Source: Lantana camara
Taxonomy: Eukaryota > Streptophyta > Magnoliopsida > Lamiales > Verbenaceae
DNA: 64,000 nt
NCBI GenBank assembly: GCA_037501455.1
Contig: CM074864.1
Location: 40,140,001 to 40,204,000 of the forward strand
Direction of reading: 5' to 3'
How positions within the stretch are numbered: the stretch's first letter is position 1; each line of letters begins with the position of its first letter. A program made the translations under genes and the position numbers. Below are positions 10,893-21,549 of the stretch, piece after piece. The notes beneath the pieces are model-generated. The model searched no databases. It saw nothing but the letters and a program-made list of their open reading frames with translations, and was not told the origin of the DNA.

Positions 10893-13800
10893 TGTAACAC
10901 CCCGGAGCGAAGGGCGCCACATCCCCCGTACCATAGCCCAACACACGAAACGAAATGGGACTCCGTCCACGCATCAAACCATAGCAAATGGGTGACAAAC
11001 AAAAAAAGCAAACCTAAGCTAGGCGGTCTAAACCCTACTCAGAGCACGCAACAAAACAAATAACAAATCTGGAAGCACCAGAATCTCACAAAACAAATAA
11101 ACATCCCCGAGACAAACCAAAATTTCGATTCAAGTTATACAAACCTTTACAAATTTGAATTTAAAGTCATAAACTTATACATATATCATAACTTAGCAAA
11201 ATGCATAAAGCAGACCAAATACAATGCATGACTTAAGCTACCTACAACTAAGACTCCAAAACAACCGCCTAGCTCCAACTCCTCTGAATGAGTACCTGCA
11301 AACTCAAATCAAAGGGGAAAAAAGATAGAAATAACGAGGGTCAGTCCTAGAGACTGGTGAGGGGGCTAACACACGCGCCCATACATATACATAATAGCAA
11401 AGCTGAAAGAGCTCATGAAACGGGCACGGTTTTTGCATTCTAAAGCATTTAACCCCGTGGTAATATATATAAAGAAAGAAGCTTGGGGCCGAAGGCCAAA
11501 TCCAGTCAAGTTTTAGAGTTTAGAAATCCGCCCCCGTTTCATAACCATAAACGAAACATAACGAACCCAAAGCTAAAATCCAACCCACTTACTCCAGAAG
11601 CAAAGGCGAAGCAAAACATAAAACAAATCATAAATCATTTCCACCCCAACACCGTTTGGGAAAGAGAGGTGCCCCTCTCAATCCCCAAACATAAACGTAA
11701 TGAGACGGGGGATCCACCCGCTCCTTCGACGGGTCAAGTAGCACGCCGTCGGATCAAGAAGACCCGCCTTCCCCTCGACCTCCCGAGGATGAGCTAAGTC
11801 TCCCTTTTGTGGAGAAGTGCACAGGGGTTGCAACCGGCGACCCCATGGCCGTCCCGGGTCTCCCTTACCCATAACTCCAGGCCCATCACACTTACACATA
11901 TACTTACACTTATCACACTTACCATACGAAGCTTATCCACAAGTCATACCACGCTTAAACATACACACACACACACACACTTATCTAAGCTTTTCAAAGT
12001 AACCAAAAATAGACCTTATATACATATAAAAGCATTTTTCAAAGCCTCTTAACAAACGGGATAAATCCCACAAAATACGTATCCAAACACATATCTATAT
12101 ATATAAATATATAGGTCGCATGAGGGTTCGAAATACAAATAAGGTTTTAGGTCACAATAACTAAAAGTAAAGAAAACCTCACCTTGCCGACCAAACCGAA
12201 CAAAACGGATCAGAAGAAGTCTAACGAACCACTTCCTCAAAACCGGAACAAACCTAAGAGCAAAACAAAGAACAAGGGACAACTTAGACTCAAAATGAAC
12301 CATATTGACGCTCGGCAAATGCATATGAATGCGAGTAATGCGTATGAAGCTTAACAAATTGACATATAATGCGTACAAGTTCATATTTAATCATATGTCT
12401 CATAAATCACGTCAAACGAATCCATAAGTTTCAAATAACACGCATATCATATCATACAACATGTTATCAAAGTTTTCATACCATATAAAGAGCAAGGATT
12501 GATCATGCGAGGCATATAAACAAGGCATGAATTCATGCACGTACATTAGATGAGAATGTCGCACATATGAGATCATAATTCGAAAACGAGCAAGCAAATC
12601 AAGCTATAAATTCATATTATACAAGATAACACATAATACATTAAGCTAACAAAGCATATATGTCACAAACGGGACAAGAGAAAGCAACTAAGAGCAACGA
12701 AACGACGAAAGAAACTCCCCTGGGCGCCACCGTGACATATGACACGACCATGTCCAAAACACAAAGGAAACGGACACGGCCGTGTCCGAATTTATTACAA
12801 TCAGATTCCCAACTCGAGAACACAACACGGTCATGTCAACAATCAACACAAACTGGACACGGCCGTGTCATCATTCTCGGCATGAAGTGATCAAAGCACA
12901 GCAGTTCGGTTTTTGAAGGTAAAATAGGGCAGTTTTTGCAGCAGCTCTTAGGGACTTTCTTATGCCTCAAACACACACATAACATGCATGAAATAAACAC
13001 CAATTCATCACCAATTCATGCCTTAAAATGCAGCAACAAACAGCTCAAAACTCATGCACAAAATCTGTCACAAAGAAGAAAGGAATGCAGCAGGTCATAC
13101 TCTTCAAGTCTGGGGCTAAAACAGGGGATGAAAGCTTGTAAACACATAGCGAACATGTAGAGAAACTCATATACTTCATGTACATGCAATTTCACACGAA
13201 ATGGAGCTCAAAAAGTCATCAAACGAACCAAAATTCTGACAGCAATTCAAACCGGGAAGAGGAGGGCATATTCTCACGTTTGAGGTTGAAATGAAGCGTG
13301 AAATTAACGCTAAACTGAACATACTCGTGGAGAAACATATGTAACACATAACCATGCATTAGTATACGAAATTAGATGCAAGAATTCATGCATTTTAGTT
13401 CAAAAACATCACAGCAGCAGCAGATCACGTAGAGCAGATTGTATGCCAAGTTTCATGCTCAAAACTCAATATTTCCTGAAAGGTTTTAATGGAAAATCTT
13501 TCCTTACATAACTACAAATTATTAAGCATAAAAAATGGAGCGTAATAAGTTCATATGATCAGCTTTTGAGCACCCAAAACAGCCATACAAAAACTGATGC
13601 AAGGAAGGCATGAAACAAGTCATGTTCTAACACATATAACTCATATATGCAGCTGAAATGGGGCATGAAATCAGGGCGAAACAGTGTATATTCATAGAAG
13701 AACTTGTATACTACATTACCAAGCATTCGCACACGAAATTGGAGGCAAGAATTCATCAAGAACAACTCAAAAACGTGACAGCAGTTTGGTGAAAATGAGT

Positions 13801-14742
13801 AGATTTGCAACAGCAGTTCGGATTCCAGTTTCTTGGCCAAAAGCTCAAGGTTTCATTCATGTTATCAAAGAGAAAAAAACCCTAACACATCTAGCATGAA
13901 GTACGAATGAAGAATAGAAGCAAAGGAGTTCACATAATCAGGAAGAAAGCACCAAATCAGCCACAAACTCAAGCTAAGCCATAGATTCAAAAATGAAGTC
14001 TAACCCTAACTATTCATGCAAGCCTCCATACCCTTATTAAATCTGATGCATTTCATGAATTTCAAGGATCAAATGAAGCATAGAAGAGAGGAGAATACAT
14101 AAATATACTTACCTTTAAGATATGAAAAAGTATGGAGAAGATTTGTCTTCAAAATCTCAAGATTTAGGTAAAGGTTAAATTGGGCCCACAAGCACAATAC
14201 TAGTCAAAGAAGGTGGCTTTAGCACAAACTGTTCGTTCCGGAAGAAAAACGGTGGTCCAAATGGGCTTATAAAATTACCAAACCTGGTTCAAAAGTTTCC
14301 TTTCTTCATTACGAGTCCAACGCATCTTCTGAATTCGAATCCGAATTCCCGAGCTCAAGTTATGGCCTCAGGAACACAAGGCGCGCTAAAACTAGTTAGG
14401 CCCTAATGTCCCTTGTCAAAAACTTAAGGTTTAAAACCTCGACAAACGAACACAAAAAATTAAAACGAGCATGTAAACACATTCATAACTCACATATATC
14501 ACGCATACCGTAATTTCACAAAAATCAGAATTGAATTCCGACACATAACGAGCAAATTACGAGCATGCGAAATTTAAACTTTAAAATTCAAAGTTCATAA
14601 ATATAAACAATTAATTTCATATAAATTCAAATAATCATATAAGCATTAAAATAACACTCAAATACGTAATTAAATAATTTAAATGTGCATAAAACTCTCC
14701 TGTTACGGCGTATATGGAAATCCAAACGATCGGGATGTTACA
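10893..14742 (-). mobile_element. 5' LTR of the non-autonomous element
   Basis: This 3,850-base LTR matches the left LTR from end to end and lacks the nested solo LTR. On the minus strand it begins TGTAACATCCCG and ends CGGGGTGTTACA. Compared with the left copy it lacks about 150 bases around 14,160 (left copy 7,845-7,990). That missing piece includes the only TATA-like word I saw in that part, so the promoter may be lost. An (AC)n tract lies near 11,964. ORFs recur in both LTRs without protein motifs. Confidence 0.85.
12741..12869. promoter_or_regulatory. Palindrome cluster in the 5' LTR
   Basis: The cluster contains GACACGACCATGTC at 12,741-12,754, the perfect 18-base palindrome CGGACACGGCCGTGTCCG at 12,771-12,788, ACACGGTCATGTC near 12,824 and GACACGGCCGTGTC at 12,856-12,869. 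They share the arms GACA and TGTC around a CpG-rich centre. Spacing is about 30-50 bases. The repetition of one motif suggests a binding-site array or hairpins; this is inference. Confidence 0.65.
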
Positions 14743-14747
14743 ATCAT
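14743..14747. repeat. Target-site duplication (right, ATCAT)
   Basis: ATCAT follows the TGTTACA end at 14,742 and pairs with ATCGT at 975-979 with one mismatch. Confidence 0.55.
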
Positions 14748-15128
14748 ATCAAACATCTATCATACAATCATCATCACTCCCCCTAGCCTTAGAGAATTAT
14801 CTGCTCATAATTAAAACAAAACTCATAAAACTAAAGGAAATTGCATTAAAATAAATCATATTCATCAATTCTAAACAAAGTCTCAAAAACAAAAGCATAA
14901 ACATTCAGTAATATCTAAAAACGAATCTAACATGCGAAAACTAATCAAAACTAAACTCAAAGGAATTAGTTTGTAAATTAAAGAAACTATAAAACCAAAG
15001 ATCGTTCTATGAATTTAATACTTTCGTCTTCTCGAATTCTCTAAAAAACCTCTGAAACTCTTTGTCTTCTCTCCAAACCCTAGGTCACGACCTGGAAGAA
15101 AAACACTCTAAAAAAGACTCCAAAACGC

Positions 15129-15136
15129 ACTAATAT
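15129..15136 (-). promoter_or_regulatory. TATA-like box of the Athila/Tat-like LTR
   Basis: On the minus strand the sequence reads TATATTAG, about 30 bases downstream of the last palindrome of the array at 15,167-15,382. The same order, palindromes then TATA box, occurs in the Athila LTR at 29,056-29,361. The transcription start is not known. Confidence 0.45.
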
Positions 15137-15166
15137 AGCAGCCCAAATAATCCTCTCGCCGCCCTA

Positions 15167-15382
15167 GGTAACGGGCATTACCTCTCCATGTACCATTATT
15201 GTTAACGCCCGTTACTAATGAAATCGCAGTAACGTTTTTATTAGTGGTAACGGGCGTTACCACTTTCCTTCTGCACAGGGGTAACGGGCGTTACCCCTCT
15301 TCTCTCGCCAAAAGCTCCACTCCTGTGTCTTGTAACGTGGGTTAGAACAATTGAACTCCTGAGTGGTAATGGGAGTTACCAC
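15167..15382. promoter_or_regulatory. Palindrome array, GGTAACGGGCGTTACC type
   Basis: At least five inverted repeats share one motif: GGTAACGGGCATTACC at 15,167, GTTAACGCCCGTTAC at 15,201, GTGGTAACGGGCGTTACCAC at 15,244, GGGGTAACGGGCGTTACCCC at 15,278 and GTGGTAATGGGAGTTACCAC at 15,363. A half-decayed one lies near 15,330. Arms of eight to nine bases flank a GG or GC centre. They lie just upstream of the TATA-like box on the minus strand. Confidence 0.75.
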
Positions 15383-15615
15383 ATTCTTCTCCAAAAATAC
15401 GTGAAATTGCTTCACTTCGCCGTTTCTCATCTCTAACTCTAAAATCATCTAAACGGAGCAAAATACACACATAAACGCATCAAACGAAACGAAAAAATAT
15501 AATAAAATTATACTCAAAACCATGCAATTTCTACACACAACAATTATGTGTTGTATTCTTTTCTTTCATGGGCAAAAATTTATCAAACATGCATTTTCAG
15601 TGTTTGATTTACAGA

Positions 15616-15868
15616 ATGCCTTCCTGAACAGACCGTGATCGTTCTCCTGGTCACCGCCGTCGTCGTGATCGCTCTCCGACACCTCAAGAGAGAAATCGAG
15701 GGGCTACTACTGAAAACTTTATGGAGTTGGTTATGAATTTCATTGAACGAACACTTCTTGAGAATCCACCACCACCACCTTCGGCTCCAGCTCCTGGCCC
15801 GGTTCAAGAAGGGGGCTTGTCTCAAGGTCAAAGGGATTTTTGTTCTTATCATCCACCACAATTATATG
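15616..15868 (+). pseudogene. Chromovirus gag, N-terminal fragment
   Basis: An ATG at 15,616 opens a frame that matches the start of the Tekay Gag at 36,301: Met-Pro, then Arg-Asp-Arg-Ser-Pro-Gly-His/Arg-rich repeats, then a helix-like segment (MELVMNFIERTLLEN) and a proline-rich stretch. Codon 4 is a TGA stop where Arg is expected. The frame runs about 84 codons and is cut at about 15,868 by a reversed LTR piece. It is the continuation of the element whose LTR and primer site are at 1-205. Confidence 0.7.
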
Positions 15869-16076
15869 GTGAGGGCTAACGCACACCCACACACTATATA
15901 AATAAAAAGCAGAGCACTTAATAAACAAAAGATTATGAACCGGGATAGGGTTTTGCACACCAAATCAATTTCGAAACAACATATACTTATCAAAATATAA
16001 CAAGTTTAACATAATCGTATCCTGAGAGAAAGCTCCTATCCCGTTTCATAATCAATATGTCCCAACCAATTTTTAT
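15869..16076 (-). mobile_element. Chromovirus LTR fragment, reversed
   Basis: These 208 bases are nearly the same as 16,710-16,917, a part of the minus-strand LTR that starts at 16,231. Both read 'cacacccacacactatata', 'gaaccgggatagggtttt' and 'gagagaaagctcctatccc'. The fragment has no LTR ends. It is joined on the left to gag and on the right to a plus-strand LTR end, so it results from rearrangement. Confidence 0.75.
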
Positions 16077-16230
16077 ATGCGGGTCGGGTCCCGGTGCGGG
16101 GGATGTGGGGCCTTCCTTTGGGGCGTTACATCCTTAAGTGGTATCAGAGCCTAGGGATGCAAAACCCGGGTTCTCGTGTCGTGATTGAGTCAGTTTAGGT
16201 CGTACGGCATAGGAACAACTTGGCAACATG
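16077..16230 (+). mobile_element. Chromovirus LTR 3' end with primer site and leader
   Basis: The end of a plus-strand LTR ('cgggtcgggtcccggtgcgg' to 'ggggcgttaca' at 16,130) is followed by the spacer TCCTTAAG, the initiator-Met primer site TGGTATCAGAGC at 16,139-16,150 and 80 bases of leader. It resembles the Tekay sequence at 36,035-36,190. It is interrupted at 16,231 by a minus-strand LTR. Confidence 0.85.
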
Positions 16231-16603
16231 TGTAGCGCCCGGAGCGGCGAGCCACCACATCTGCCGCACCTAGACCCAAACCCACATATGAAATGAATGT
16301 CCATACATGAGTTCAAGTCTAAGCGAACGGGAACCTACACACATACACTAGGCTAAGCGGGGCTAAACACTAATAGAGCGCGCCAAACAAATATATAAAA
16401 AGTGTGGAAGCAATGAAATAAAACCACTAGGGTCAGCAAAAGACTTATACAATGGTCATACGACCGAAAAAGTGAATTCAATATTTACATGAATACATCA
16501 AGTAATGCCATAATCTCTAAATACATACTTTAAGTGTGAATACATAACCCTAAATAAGTAGAGGGAAGTGAATATGCATGCGACTCAACTTAGACCGCTA
16601 AGT

Positions 16604-16631
16604 ACGACACGACACGACACGACACGACACG
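16604..16631. repeat. (ACGAC)n microsatellite
   Basis: About five and a half copies of the five-base unit ACGAC lie inside the minus-strand chromovirus LTR. No function is evident. Confidence 0.8.
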
Positions 16632-17417
16632 CACTTCCTCGCTTAGCTCGAGCCACCTGCAACTAAAGGAAGGAAAAGGAGAGGGGTCAGTCACAACTTG
16701 ACTGAGTGAGGGGCTAACACACACCCACACACTATATAAATAAAAAGCAGAGCACTTAATAAACAAAAGATTATGAACCGGGATAGGGTTTTGCACAACA
16801 AATCAATTTCGAAACAACGTATACTTATCAAAATATAACAAGCTTAAGAAAATCGTATCCTGAGAGAAAGCTCCTATCCCGTTTCATAATCAACATGTCC
16901 CAACCAATTTTTATACCCATGAGTACGGGTCTTACTCCAACTCCCCAGTTATTAATGTACCAAAGTAAAACGAAAAGCACAAATCACAAACAATCCATCC
17001 CCAACAACCTTGTAGTTCGGGAATCAAACCCTCACTACACATTACCGTTACTAACACACATGGGGTAGCTAATCCACGATGTGCCTTCCCCGGTTATCCA
17101 CCGAGAGCTCAAGATACCACGCCTTCCCAACCTCCATAGGTCGCACGTGAATATCTCAAATGAGAGTGTGCACAGGGGTCATAACCGGCGACCCCATGGT
17201 CATCCCGAGTCTCCCTTACTCACACCTCCAGGGCCCACCATTACCGTTACACTACATTACCATTACATTACATTCTCTCTCTTTACAAATCATTAACATT
17301 ACTTAACGTACGTACCTTATCGGAGCATACCTTACCTTGCAACTCAGCATATGCTATAGACGTACCTCTCCGTATCATCCTAATCTATAGCTAGCTTGAA
17401 AGTACACGGTTTGGAGC

Positions 17418-17422
17418 ATAGC
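17418..17422. repeat. Target-site duplication ATAGC (left)
   Basis: ATAGC precedes TGTTGGAAAACAGG at 17,423 and is repeated at 19,378-19,382 after CCTAACA. It shows the copia LTR here is a genuine insertion reduced to a solo LTR. Confidence 0.9.
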
Positions 17423-19377
17423 TGTTGGAAAACAGGAATCAGAAAGCAGCGGAATTTAAAAAATTTTCCCAACAAAAGGATCTTGGACTCGCAATCGTGT
17501 AACCAAATTCGAAGGAATTAAGAAACTTACTTTTCTTTTGTTCTTTCTTGAAGCGTTTCAAGCCACGCAAGAACGCTCTTCTCGCGGCTTGAACCCCTCT
17601 CCTTGGTAAAGCTCGAATCTTCAAGCTTCTAACTTGAAGTCTCTAGAGAAAGTCCACCAACTTGATCACAATCTAACTAGTAAGGATGCTAGTTCTCTAT
17701 TTAGTGTTTAGGCTTAACCTAGGGTTTTATTTAATCTTGGAGAAAGGAAGGTGTTCAACACATGAACCAAAAGAATTGCCAATTAGCTCTAAAGGGGAGC
17801 ATGAGCTCCCCTATATATAGGAAAAGGGGAGGGGCGGCCGAAATCCTTGTCCTCATAGGTAAGGGTTTTGGTTCCTCTCTCCTATTACTTGATCTTCAAG
17901 TAATTTCCAACTTTGACTTCGAATTCAAATTCAAATCAACTTTAGGAGAGCTAAAATTATCCAAACTATTTTTGGATTATTTTATACTTTATTTATTTAA
18001 AATAAATAACTTATTTTATCTAATTAATTAATTCGTAATTAATTAACTAGATTATTTTCTCCAAAATAAGACTTTCCTTTTAATTCAAAATTAAACCAAA
18101 GTCTATTAAATAATTAACACATTTAATTATTTAATACATATATATACAATATATATATTCACACGTGTGTGACACGTGTCACAGTGACACGTGTCACTTA
18201 CGTGAGCCACACATGTGATTTCACACGTGTGGAACCCTCTTGGTCCGATTAACTCGTTTAATCATTTTTAAGCCTCAACTCATGTAACCAAGTTGTTGTG
18301 TGTGACCCTCTAGGTTCTCAATTCAATTAGCAGTGACCCTAATTAATTAATTCACTAATTAATTAATCAGTCCACAGATTAAACGACCATAGTTTAGCAA
18401 CAGGTGTTTAACCCCTAGCTGAATTGGAATGTTCGGATTCGACAGAACCTTTAAGTCATTGATTCATGTGAGATACAATCCTCCTACTTAATATCTCTCA
18501 ACCAAGATCTAGGGCAAGGGAATAATCAGAACCCTAATAATCCGGTCTTAAAGCTAAGTGCATTTCATATCCATTTGATCTCAATCCAAGAAACCCTTTT
18601 CTTGATGTCTTGATCTACTGCCTTGGCCAAGGACTCCATATGGCATATGAATGACTTACACAATAAGAGATCACCTTGCAAATGCAAGTGTAGGTCCTTT
18701 CTTGATTCTCATTCACTTTCATGAATCACTTGTGCAGCTCCAGCATAAGCCTTGAATCAGTTGTCTAATGCGACACCCTTTAAAGCTTATACCTAAGACT
18801 ACAGAGTTAACTCATAAAGTGACAAGGAACCTCAAGTCTAAGGATCAATTAATCACATCAATGACTCGTGAGATATTTCCTAATCTGAAAGTTTCCATTT
18901 CCTGAAATAGAAACTTCCTTTCCCATTTAGGAATGTTCTCACACGGGGCACCTCAGTGAACTTACTTATTAAAGTAAGCACCCTCATGTATCACACACGT
19001 ATCAACTATACACTTTGCACCTCCATGAAACAAGGTGGTCCTTCTTAAGGGCGTGATCCCACAAGCAAGCCTTAGAGGAGTCAAGTTGACACTCCCACTG
19101 TCTGTAGGACTCATCGGCTTGGAGTATTTTACTAATCATGACTTATGTGATATAGGGCTCGTTTCATGAACCATTTCACCTAAATGGTAGAGTCCTAAAG
19201 TCATCAGGATTAGGGGAGTTCTCATACATGCACAGGTAAAGTAAACGCATACCAAACAAGAGCATATAAAGAAGTGTTGCCTCAATTCGTTATTTCATTC
19301 AAAGATTGTCTGTGATTACAATAAGGAAATGTACAAAGCGGATATACAATCGGCTTTCTAGGGCACTATTCCTAACA
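17423..19377 (-). mobile_element. Ty1/copia solo LTR
   Basis: The 1,955-base unit has copia LTR ends (minus strand: TGTTAGGAATAG to CTGTTTTCCAACA) and ATAGC on both sides. It matches the LTRs at 23,592, 26,852 and 51,690. No internal sequence remains. It contains a CACGTG-rich cluster at 18,160-18,231 and the common 'agctcccctatatatagg' segment near 17,810, with a TATA-like box. The 89-codon ORF at 17,762 lies in this LTR and is not conserved as a protein. Confidence 0.95.
18160..18231. promoter_or_regulatory. CACGTG (G-box-like) palindrome cluster in the copia solo LTR
   Basis: Within 72 bases lie CACACGTGTG, GACACGTGTC, GTGACACGTGTCAC, a CACATGTG variant and a further CACACGTGTG. CACGTG with flanking GTC is the core bound by plant bZIP and bHLH factors and is part of ABA-response elements, by established knowledge. 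The cluster is upstream of the TATA-like sequence near 17,815 on the minus strand. Activity is not shown by sequence. Confidence 0.65.
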
Positions 19378-19850
19378 ATAGCCTCGTTGCAAAACATTTT
19401 CAAACTTACATACACACGTATATATAGTTTGAAAACCTTTAATCGTATGACAAAGTCATAAACATATCGTATAAACACATATCTATTATATAAATATAAT
19501 AGTATATTCGCATGCGTGCTTGAAAACGAGCACATAGGGTTGTAGGTCGTATTAACTAAAAAGAAACAAACATAAACCTCACCTTGTAGCAAAAGTATAG
19601 TGAAACCGGGCAAAACGAACGAAGAGACACCTAAATCTCGGGCTCAACAACGTCTGGAAGAGGCTCCGAAACAAAAGAAGACAGGACCCGAGACTGAGAC
19701 TCAATAATGAACCAAATAGACGCCCGACAATGCTCATGAATGCAATGAATGCAGTTGAAATACAAGAATGTATCAATTAGGTCATTTAAGTTCAAAGCTC
19801 GTATAAAACGTATCAAATAAATTCATAAACGTAATTTATAAAATATAACA
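19378..19850 (-). mobile_element. Chromovirus LTR, minus strand (second piece)
   Basis: After the ATAGC repeat the LTR interrupted at 17,422 continues. Its middle part ('acacatatctattatataaa', 'taactaaaaagaaacaaac', 'aacctcaccttg') resembles 2,180-2,270 in the non-autonomous LTR, showing these families are distant relatives. It ends near 19,850, where reversed copia integrase remains begin. The junction is approximate and no LTR end is seen there. Confidence 0.6.
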
Positions 19851-21390
19851 AATAACTATCCTCTTTACTTAAGAGGATTCCACTAAATTCTTAGACAGGA
19901 ATAATTAGGGAATTTAGTGTGCCACATTCCATAGTGCATCTAAAGGACTGATTTTGGAAGGTGCAAAATTCAAAATCTCTAACTGCATATTCTGGGAGTT
20001 TATTCCTAGAATGATTATAAGTCAGTAAAGCTTGCTATGGAATGGACCATATCCTATAAGGTTACATTCCCTCATTCGGAAACACTAAGGTGTTCTCGAA
20101 TTAGTTTACTGAGAGATAATCCTATTATTTCTAAGATGACTAAGGAATTAGTTGATAAGATATTGGCTATCTCGATCATATCGATTTGCCTATAACTTAT
20201 GACTACTTCGGTTCCTAACCTCCTTTTGAAATTCTAAGAATTTCATATAAGTTTCGAATTTGTACTTTAACAAGTACATTCATTCATAATGATTAAACTG
20301 ACGATTGTATCTAGTGCTTACATTAAGCATCTTACACTCATCAGCATGGATCGAAATCCACTATAATTTTGGAACGTTCCATGTTTCACCTAAACAATGT
20401 TCCGGGAAGGTTTTCCCTTTGAGATAGGATTCACAGGAAGTCAACTCTATAGGTTCATTTTCATAGAATGATCCTAAGGTGTCTGACTTGCTAATCCTTT
20501 TATATCTCAACGTTCCAAAGTAATTCGAAGCTTTGTCATCTCACTTACTTTTGTTACCTCGTTGTATGTTCAGAACATTAGTGCCTTGAGTCTTTGCACA
20601 ACGGATTATGCAGAATTGACTCAAGACTAGTGAATTCTATTCCTAGTAGAATTACTAAACGAGGTAACATTTCAGAGTACTCATACTCTTCGCAGTTCCC
20701 TTTCAAAGTCCTTATTTGCTACCATAGAAGCAAACGTCCAATTTGATCTCTAGTGTCTTTTGGGCGTACCCCTTACATGCCCCTCCATTGGGCTCTTAAG
20801 GATTTCTTCTTCTTTAGGCCTTCAAGCCTTTAACTTAGTGAGTCTAGAAGAAAAATTAACCATCACAACCTTTTGTTCCTTCTTAAGGATACTCTCAACC
20901 ATTATCAACTAAATGATTAACTATGCTACATTAGCATCATTCTAGTTGAGCATAAAGGGTTTGAATGATGGTGGAAGCAATGTAAGCAATCAGTGCATTG
21001 AGAACTCTTTTCTCGGTTAATGATCGAGACCACAAGATCTTCAAATAAGATCTTCAGACCTTGTTCGTGTGCACTTGTTTCCTCATTTGGAATATTGAAT
21101 AATTCCACAATGTTATACCTTGTAACATTTTTATGAGGTGGTTCAATTGCTCTTAAGTGGTTTGGAGAAATCCATTCATCTCAGATTGCTTCTCTTTTGG
21201 CCCGGGTCGAATTTTCACAATTGAAAACTTCGCCCTTTAGAGAACACCTTTCTCTATTCGGAATCTAAAACGAATTTTAGGGCCCGAAGCCTAATTAGAG
21301 TTAGTTAGGACTTAGTCAACTCTTTTGACTTAAGGATGGATACGAATGGGTTTGCATTTCATATTGTAGAGAATCACAGAACTACAACCT
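19851..21390 (-). pseudogene. Decayed Ty1/copia gag-protease-integrase remnant
   Basis: No long ORF is left, but the minus strand aligns in order with the copia gag-pol at 48,259-50,230. Visible matches are the gag start and 'gttgact' segment (near 21,330), 'gttacaaggtataacat' (near 21,110), the region of the zinc knuckle 'gtttgcttc.at.gtag' (near 20,720), the GAG-pre-integrase stretch 'ttaggatcattct.tgaaaa' (near 20,460), 'cttaatgtaagcactaga' (near 20,320) and the integrase segments 'ggattatctctcagt' and 'aagaatttag' (to 19,880). Many indels and stops show great age. Reverse transcriptase and RNase H are missing because of truncation near 19,850. Confidence 0.75.
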
Positions 21391-21549
21391 AAATGCTAAG
21401 CAGAGAAAATAGGTGAGCATGCTGAATAATAACGATATACATAAGATAAGGTCTTTAATCTAATGTAGCTCCCACTGTTTTTCAAAGATCTATAATTCCC
21501 AAAGATCTAAGAGGAACATGTTTCCCAACGGGTACTAAGATCCTAAGCA

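Larger units (their letters stand above)
980..14742 (-). mobile_element. Non-autonomous chromovirus-like LTR element (LARD-like), whole unit
   Basis: Two long related LTRs flank a 2.3-kb interior. On the minus strand the order is 5' LTR (14,742 to 10,893), primer site for initiator Met tRNA (10,884-10,871), interior, polypurine tract (8,581-8,568) and 3' LTR (8,567 to 980). Both LTRs start TGTAACATCCCG and end GGTGTTACA on that strand. The interior has no recognisable gag or pol, so replication must have used proteins from another element. A second LTR sits inside the 3' LTR at 4,233-7,817. The size without that insert is about 10.2 kb. The LTRs are alike but visibly diverged, so the insertion is not recent. 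Confidence 0.85.
14743..15542 (-). mobile_element. Athila/Tat-like LTR, 5' part (right piece of the split solo LTR)
   Basis: This piece continues the LTR interrupted at 979. Read on the minus strand it starts near 15,542 with TGTTGTGTGTAGAAATTGC, passes an array of palindromes (15,382-15,167), a TATA-like box near 15,136-15,129 and an untranslated part with 'ccctag' and 'aaaccctagg'-type words, and is cut at 14,743. The start TGTTG is like the Athila LTR at 28,888. The 63-codon ORF at 15,257 spans the palindromes and is not coding. Confidence 0.5.
16231..17422 (-). mobile_element. Chromovirus LTR, minus strand (first piece)
   Basis: The piece begins TGTAGCGCCCGGAGCGGCG, the reverse complement of a chromovirus LTR end, and carries the family words 'ctgccgcaccta' and 'ctccagggcccac'. 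It continues after the copia solo LTR at 19,378 and is lost near 19,850. A part of the same LTR family is found in plus orientation at 28,763-28,887. ORFs here (for example 17,081-17,296) are not coding. Confidence 0.75.
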
